From Hirudo medicinalis (taxonomy: Eukaryota; Annelida; Clitellata; Hirudinida; Hirudinidae), in assembly GCA_011800805.1 (NCBI GenBank), contig MPNW01001487.1, positions 1 through 11,167 of the forward strand: a stretch of DNA of 11,167 bases, read 5' to 3'. Shown here in pieces: positions 7,653 through 11,167 of this stretch (position 1 is its first letter; each line of letters opens with the position of its first letter). The notes under the pieces were generated by a model. The model had not been told where the DNA came from and made no database searches. It saw only the letters and a list, made by a program, of their open reading frames with translations. A program made the translations under genes and the position numbers.

Positions 7653-7894
7653 CCAGGTGGAGGCCCGTGCAGTGTGATGATGGAGGCCCAGAAATCTCTG
7701 CGCCCTTCCTGTTGCCCCCCTCCGACAAGCAGGTCAAAAAGGTTTCTTTGGCTGGTGGAGGGCCCCACAATGTAGCACATCCCGACCATGCCTAAATCCG
7801 GCAGTGATTCCAGATGGGTTTGGCTTAACACAAGCTGGTGAATATCCTCAGCAGAAAACAATCGTTTGAGTACACGGTCCATGAAATTTATCAT
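7653..7894 (-). CDS. Exon with possible CARD/death-fold domain (partial gene)
   Basis: The frame runs 80 residues from an ATG at 7894, preceded directly by ACAG (a possible splice acceptor), to CCT GG before GTAAAT at 7652, a plausible splice donor. Without splicing, the frame adds one glycine and stops at TAA 7649-7651. The island is clearly richer in G and C than its surroundings and has ordinary protein composition. Residues 6-15 (DRVLKRLFSA) then EDIHQLV, and later STSQRNLFDLLVGGG (about 46-60) followed by RRDFWASI, resemble the helix pattern of CARD domains, where a short turn and a DLL/RRG-type helix precede an aromatic F..F/A..AL helix. About 18 extra residues separate the halves, so the match is imperfect. 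Death-fold adaptor or NLR-like function is inference. It could instead be an unrelated exon or a decayed copy. Confidence 0.5.
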
Positions 7895-10350
7895 CTGTTT
7901 TTCGTTTAAATTTCAAAAGTTTTAAATATTTACAAGCGTTCTGGTAATAATCACGAATTTATTTCCACTTTTAGAAGTTTTCGATTTGTCTCATTTAAAA
8001 CATATTTAACCGCTATTTGCAGACATTTTGTTTAATTGCTAGTAAAATGCAATTATATTTGTAAATAATGAATTCTTTATTAATTAAAAATAAATTCGTT
8101 AATGTTTTATTTGATTGTCATCAATTTCTACAACGAAATCCAGTTTAAATATTATGAATGTTGATCATGCCAACTTGAAATACCGATTACAAGTAACAAT
8201 GAAGTTGTTGGTGTTGACACAGCATAAAATGGTAAAATATTTTGTCTAATTTATTGAATCTTGAATAATTCTTAATTAATTATTCTTAAATATTTACAAT
8301 TAAAACTATTCAATAATTTCAATCTAATCAACTAATATCGCTTGCTTCAAAAGTTCAAATAAGAATGAAACGGATTGAAATCAGTCCTTCATTTTTTTAA
8401 ATATTTTTTTCTAACAAATCTAAAAAGATGTTCAGTTGGCTCAAATGATGCTATTTAGGTCAACCTCTCCCCATCTCATCCGTTTTCATGGCTGCTAAAT
8501 TTACCCTTCAAAAGAAACATTTTCTAGATTGAATTTCTCGTAAGATTTATTGCAAAACTCTGCGAAATTGATGAGACAAAGGGCCGCGTAACTCTAGTTG
8601 ATGTATGCAAATCTCAATTTCTCAGTCGATCAAATTCAAATCTAAAGTTGTTAAACTCGGAGAATGTTTTTGGCACTTGATCTTAAATATCGTGCCTGAC
8701 TTTGTGTAGTTCCATAGGCAATTTTCTATCTAAAAGTAACCTTTCTTAGAAGGTTACTCTAATGCAATGTTTGATGAAATTTGAGACTAGAATTACTGGC
8801 GATAATGATGGACAAGCTGTGAGGAATGCCCCTAATTACAGGTCTTGAAGGCAAACATTCTTGAAGGAAATATTTGACTAGGCATTAATCGAAGCCTACA
8901 CATGGAATCATCCTCGGTATGTTAATACAGTTTGTAATCAACTCTCAAGTCAACTTTTCGAGGTTAAATAAAGATGAAAGTTGAAAATTTATTTGTTATT
9001 GGAAACAAATTAAATGTTATCAGCCAAATTGTGACAGATTATTTTTCACAAGTCTGTAATTTTATCTATGAATGGAGCGAATATCATTGAGTAAACATTG
9101 TGTCGACGTAAAAGCCCATGTCATGAAATTGGTGAATGTCACGGATTTGGCATCTATTTTCCTCCAAACTTTAACTTCCCGATAGGAACATTTTGTATCT
9201 TTGGACTTGAGATTGCATTCTGGTTTCATTTCGTAATTGCAGCTTTATTATTACATTTTCTTCAGAATTTTATGATAATTGTTTAAAAAATTAACAAAAA
9301 TTCATCAGAAAAATGTTTCCAACAACCTCGTGAATTATGGTTTAATTGAAATGAAAAAACTGAATAAATTAAGCCAGTCCCAAGTGGAATGTTGAAATTT
9401 ATCGTGTCTTGAGAGACAAACCCAGCTAGAGTTAGTCCATGGAAATGTTTTGGCATTCAATTTGTCTTCCTTTGATGGAGAATTAAAAAGAAAATATTAC
9501 AAATTTAAGTTAAAAAGTGAATTACTGAATTTTAGAAAAAAACTTTTAGTTTTTGAAAAATTATAAACTATTTTTTAACATTTCGCGCCACCAAAATTCA
9601 TGCATAAATTTAATTTATTAAATTATATTTATAAATTATAATTACAATTATTAAAATTTACAATTAAATTTCATGATCTCGAAAATATGGGGTTCATTAA
9701 AGTAGAATGCAATTGAGACCGAAAAAGAAAGTCGTTTATTTCTAAGTTGATTGGAATCTCTCGACGTAGTGCTAAAGACTTTTGCACAACTTGAGCACTT
9801 CCAGAGTTTATAAATTAAATAAAAACTATAAATGAAGAAAAATATAAGAAAATCATCCAAATAAAATAATTGATTTCATGGAGAGTTTTGAAGAAGAAAA
9901 AACAAACGAAGGGAGTAAATATCTGACTCAATGAGATATTTTTGCCCACGGATTTCAGCTGATAAATGAAGTTTCTAATTGCATTTATTTCCAATGCCAA
10001 CTTCCTTGAATGATTTGATGACTCAATCATGATTATTCATCGCGATAAATTCAAATAAATCCAAAATAAATATAATTTCATCGTTAATTTGCATTCCTTC
10101 ATCATTCATTTTAAGTTATCCTAATTTTCAACACTACTGGTTTATTTATTTTCTCGAGGATTCGTTATTTATTAAATTTGAATTCACATAAAATCATTTT
10201 ATTTGTCAGATAAAATTTGGAAAATAGATAGTTACACATTATGAAAACAGTACCTGGAAATTACAATCAAACACAACATTTTTCTAATTTTCTGCCTCCA
10301 ATTCGTTTCAAATCCTGTTTTTTTTTAAATATATTTTATCACTATTAATT
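7895..10350. other. Long AT-rich stretch without recognised genes
   Basis: About 2.4 kb, intronic or intergenic. I checked the open frames at 9098-9286 plus, 9651-9860 minus and 9815-10030 minus. All are AT-driven, with no domains or splice context. A 28-codon frame at 8762-8848 has a coding-like look but no recognisable identity. A hairpin lies at 8735-8758. AGTTGGCTCAAATGATGC near 8434 vaguely resembles the start of the second SINE copy. Confidence 0.5.
8735..8758. repeat. Short perfect inverted repeat
   Basis: AGTAACCTT (8735-8743) and AAGGTTACT (8750-8758) are exact reverse complements around a 6-base centre. No T-run or gene end is nearby, so I do not call it a terminator. Confidence 0.7.
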
Positions 10351-10356
10351 ACCAAC

Positions 10357-10446
10357 ATGGGCGAACCTATCGCCGGGTCACACAATGAACGATATGAAAA
10401 GCAATCACAAAGCCAAAGCGAAAAGCAAAGCAACAAAACAACATAA
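10357..10446 (+). other. Short open frame with a strong start context, 29 codons
   Basis: The ATG sits in ACCAACATGG, a near-ideal eukaryotic start context, and opens a frame of 29 residues beginning MGEPIAGSHNERYEK and continuing Gln/Ser/Lys-rich to TAA. The first ten codons are more GC-rich than the flanks, and GGCGA and TCGCC within them form a small stem (10360-10374). The second half is A-rich with CAAAG-like repeats. It could be a microprotein, an upstream frame of a transcript or chance. I do not recognise it. Confidence 0.2.
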
Positions 10447-10651
10447 AGACAAAAACAAATGAATTTTGAACAAATGTTATTAACCAAATAAAAAAATTGG
10501 TTTGCGGGTATTAATCAAAAAGTGAAATAAGCAAAATGTGGATTGAAGATTTGTGGAAGAAATGTGGATTTGGCATTATATAAAAGAAATTCAAGTTGAA
10601 ATATGATATTATGGCACAATATCCAGCATTCTCATCAACTCAAACTATTCT

Positions 10652-10865
10652 AGAACTCGAGTCCACATTCACAAACTAGCAATTTGCTAGTTTTTTAAAC
10701 AAATTCCGATGCCAGATCTCTGAATACTTTTTCTGCAATCGTGTGGTAAAACCTTGGAATTCCCTGCCGGCTGACATTGTGAACTACTCAACTGTAACCC
10801 GCTTTAACTCAAAAACACGTGCACCTAATTTGAATAAATTTCTCAGATACCAAGAGCTTTATTGA
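10652..10865 (+). pseudogene. Degenerate reverse transcriptase C-terminus (LINE ORF2 remnant)
   Basis: From 10680 to the TGA at 10863-10865 the frame encodes 61 residues. Its core FFCNRVVKPWNSLP, then a DIVNYSTV-like stretch and RFNSK, matches the pattern typical of the C-terminal end of CR1/L2/Jockey-group reverse transcriptase polyproteins (aromatic, RV, x, WNSLP, then V-x-F-K). Upstream, at 10655-10678 and in a different frame, TRVHIHKL fits the TRGHxxKL-like motif normally found shortly before. So the copy carries at least one frameshift and a stop (TAG at 10688 in that frame). The break coincides with a 21-base palindrome (10673-10693). The enzyme itself is gone; only the tail remains. 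Confidence 0.75.
10673..10693. repeat. Perfect 10-bp palindrome with 1-base centre
   Basis: AAACTAGCAA (10673-10682) and TTGCTAGTTT (10684-10693) are exact reverse complements around a single T. It sits where the LINE reading frame is broken, and the CTAG words flanking the centre could mark a small insertion or a templated repair event. Confidence 0.8.
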
Positions 10866-10961
10866 AAATTTCTTTCTTTGGGAGAAATTTGTGGTTGTCA
10901 GCCATTTGACCATGTTTTGAAATAAATAAAAAAATGGCACAAGTCATTTTGCAAAAATAAT

Positions 10962-10967
10962 TTTATT
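10962..10967 (-). promoter_or_regulatory. Polyadenylation signal of the fibrinogen-related gene
   Basis: AATAAA on the minus strand lies about 100 bases downstream of the stop codon at 11065-11067. That is a sensible 3' UTR length for a small secreted-protein gene. It is followed on the minus strand by AT-rich sequence running into the LINE tail. Other AATAAA-like words occur nearby because the region is AT-rich, so cleavage site use is inferred. Confidence 0.6.
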
Positions 10968-11064
10968 GCAGTAATTAAATTAAACTCAATTTACCAGAGC
11001 CCCCACAGCAATATGATTATTTATCATTTACATCTAATGTTTTAATGTCTTAATGAATTTGTAA

Positions 11065-11167
11065 TCATTTCAGAGACAATGCCATTACTGCTTTCTTCAT
11101 GGAGTCGTAGTAGCCCATGTATGGTTTCCAGTTTATGCCATCCGCAAAGTTGGTGTGCTTTCCAGGT
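11065..11167 (-). CDS. Fibrinogen-related protein, C-terminal end (partial)
   Basis: Minus-strand frame entering from the window's right edge and ending at TGA (11065-11067). The 33 visible whole codons contain KHTNFADGINWKPYMGYYDSM and then KKAVMALSLK. The ADGINW motif, followed by an aromatic-rich G-Y-Y segment and a S-M-K-K-x-x-M strand, is the hallmark end of fibrinogen C-terminal domains (ficolins, FIBCD1, tachylectin-like lectins). These are usually secreted, Ca-dependent recognition lectins. Most family members finish with MKIRP or similar; here the last residues are MALSLK, a departure. The domain start, Ca site and signal peptide lie outside the window, so ligand and family branch cannot be told. 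A polyadenylation signal follows about 100 bases downstream. Confidence 0.85.
   Translation of the reverse strand, partial: PGKHTNFADGINWKPYMGYYDSMKKAVMALSLK

Larger units (their letters stand above)
10652..10934 (+). mobile_element. CR1/L2-like LINE, 3'-terminal fragment
   Basis: The fragment holds the extreme C-terminus of a reverse transcriptase ORF, then about 55 bases of 3' untranslated sequence, ending in AATAAATAAAAAAA (10921-10934). LINE copies are commonly truncated at the 5' end, and this one retains less than 300 recognisable bases. The upstream boundary is uncertain because the coding frame is broken near 10680. The 3' end lies 28 bases from the polyadenylation signal of the convergent fibrinogen-related gene. 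Confidence 0.75.

Noticed and set aside
8762..8848. 28-codon plus-strand frame after the hairpin
   Set aside because: It looks coding in composition but is too short, unrecognised and without supporting context.
9098..9286. 62-residue plus-strand frame with a hydrophobic end
   Set aside because: The composition follows the AT-rich base content. It has no ATG at its left end, no domain and no splice context.

Overview
This window looks like nuclear DNA from an invertebrate animal, probably marine. The sequence is strongly AT-rich, and most of it is non-coding. It carries many tri- and tetranucleotide microsatellites, AT-rich minisatellites, a tRNA-derived SINE and a non-LTR retrotransposon remnant. 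Coding sequence occurs only as short exon-sized islands. The fibrinogen-type domain end and the possible death-fold exon fit a metazoan. I cannot name the species or phylum. There are no operons, ribosome binding sites or bacterial-type genes, and most long open frames here run through microsatellites or AT-rich filler.

Layout. Positions 1-2530 hold no convincing gene. They contain an ATC microsatellite (379-466), a 10-bp minisatellite (931-1030), an AAT microsatellite (1633-1707) and a long compound GAT/GAA/AAT tract (1849-2028). Positions 2534-2853 are AT-rich filler ending in a 20-bp minisatellite (2734-2853). Next to it, at 2867-3067, is a minus-strand SINE whose 87-nt head still has type II tRNA geometry: a perfect 7-bp acceptor stem, an A box and a B box. 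A shorter, internally deleted relative lies head-to-head with it at 3152-3204.

Positions 3217-7650 are intergenic or intronic. They hold CATT, ATT and GAT/GAG microsatellites, another AT-rich minisatellite (5477-5597), a cruciform-prone AT tract (about 5755-5830) and a short telomere-like motif (7182-7195).

The best internal coding island is on the minus strand at 7653-7894. It is an 80-residue exon-like open frame with a splice donor at its 3' end and possible CARD/death-fold character. About 2.4 kb of AT-rich sequence with no recognised gene follows it.

The right end holds a decayed 3' fragment of a CR1/L2-like LINE on the plus strand (10652-10934). Converging on it from the edge is the last coding segment of a fibrinogen-related protein gene on the minus strand (11065-11167 and beyond), with its polyadenylation signal at 10962-10967. 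The death-fold-like exon and the fibrinogen-related gene are on the same strand and could both belong to innate immunity, but nothing shows they are one gene or work together. I found no clear new multi-gene system. The most interesting items are the SINE pair and the CARD-like exon.
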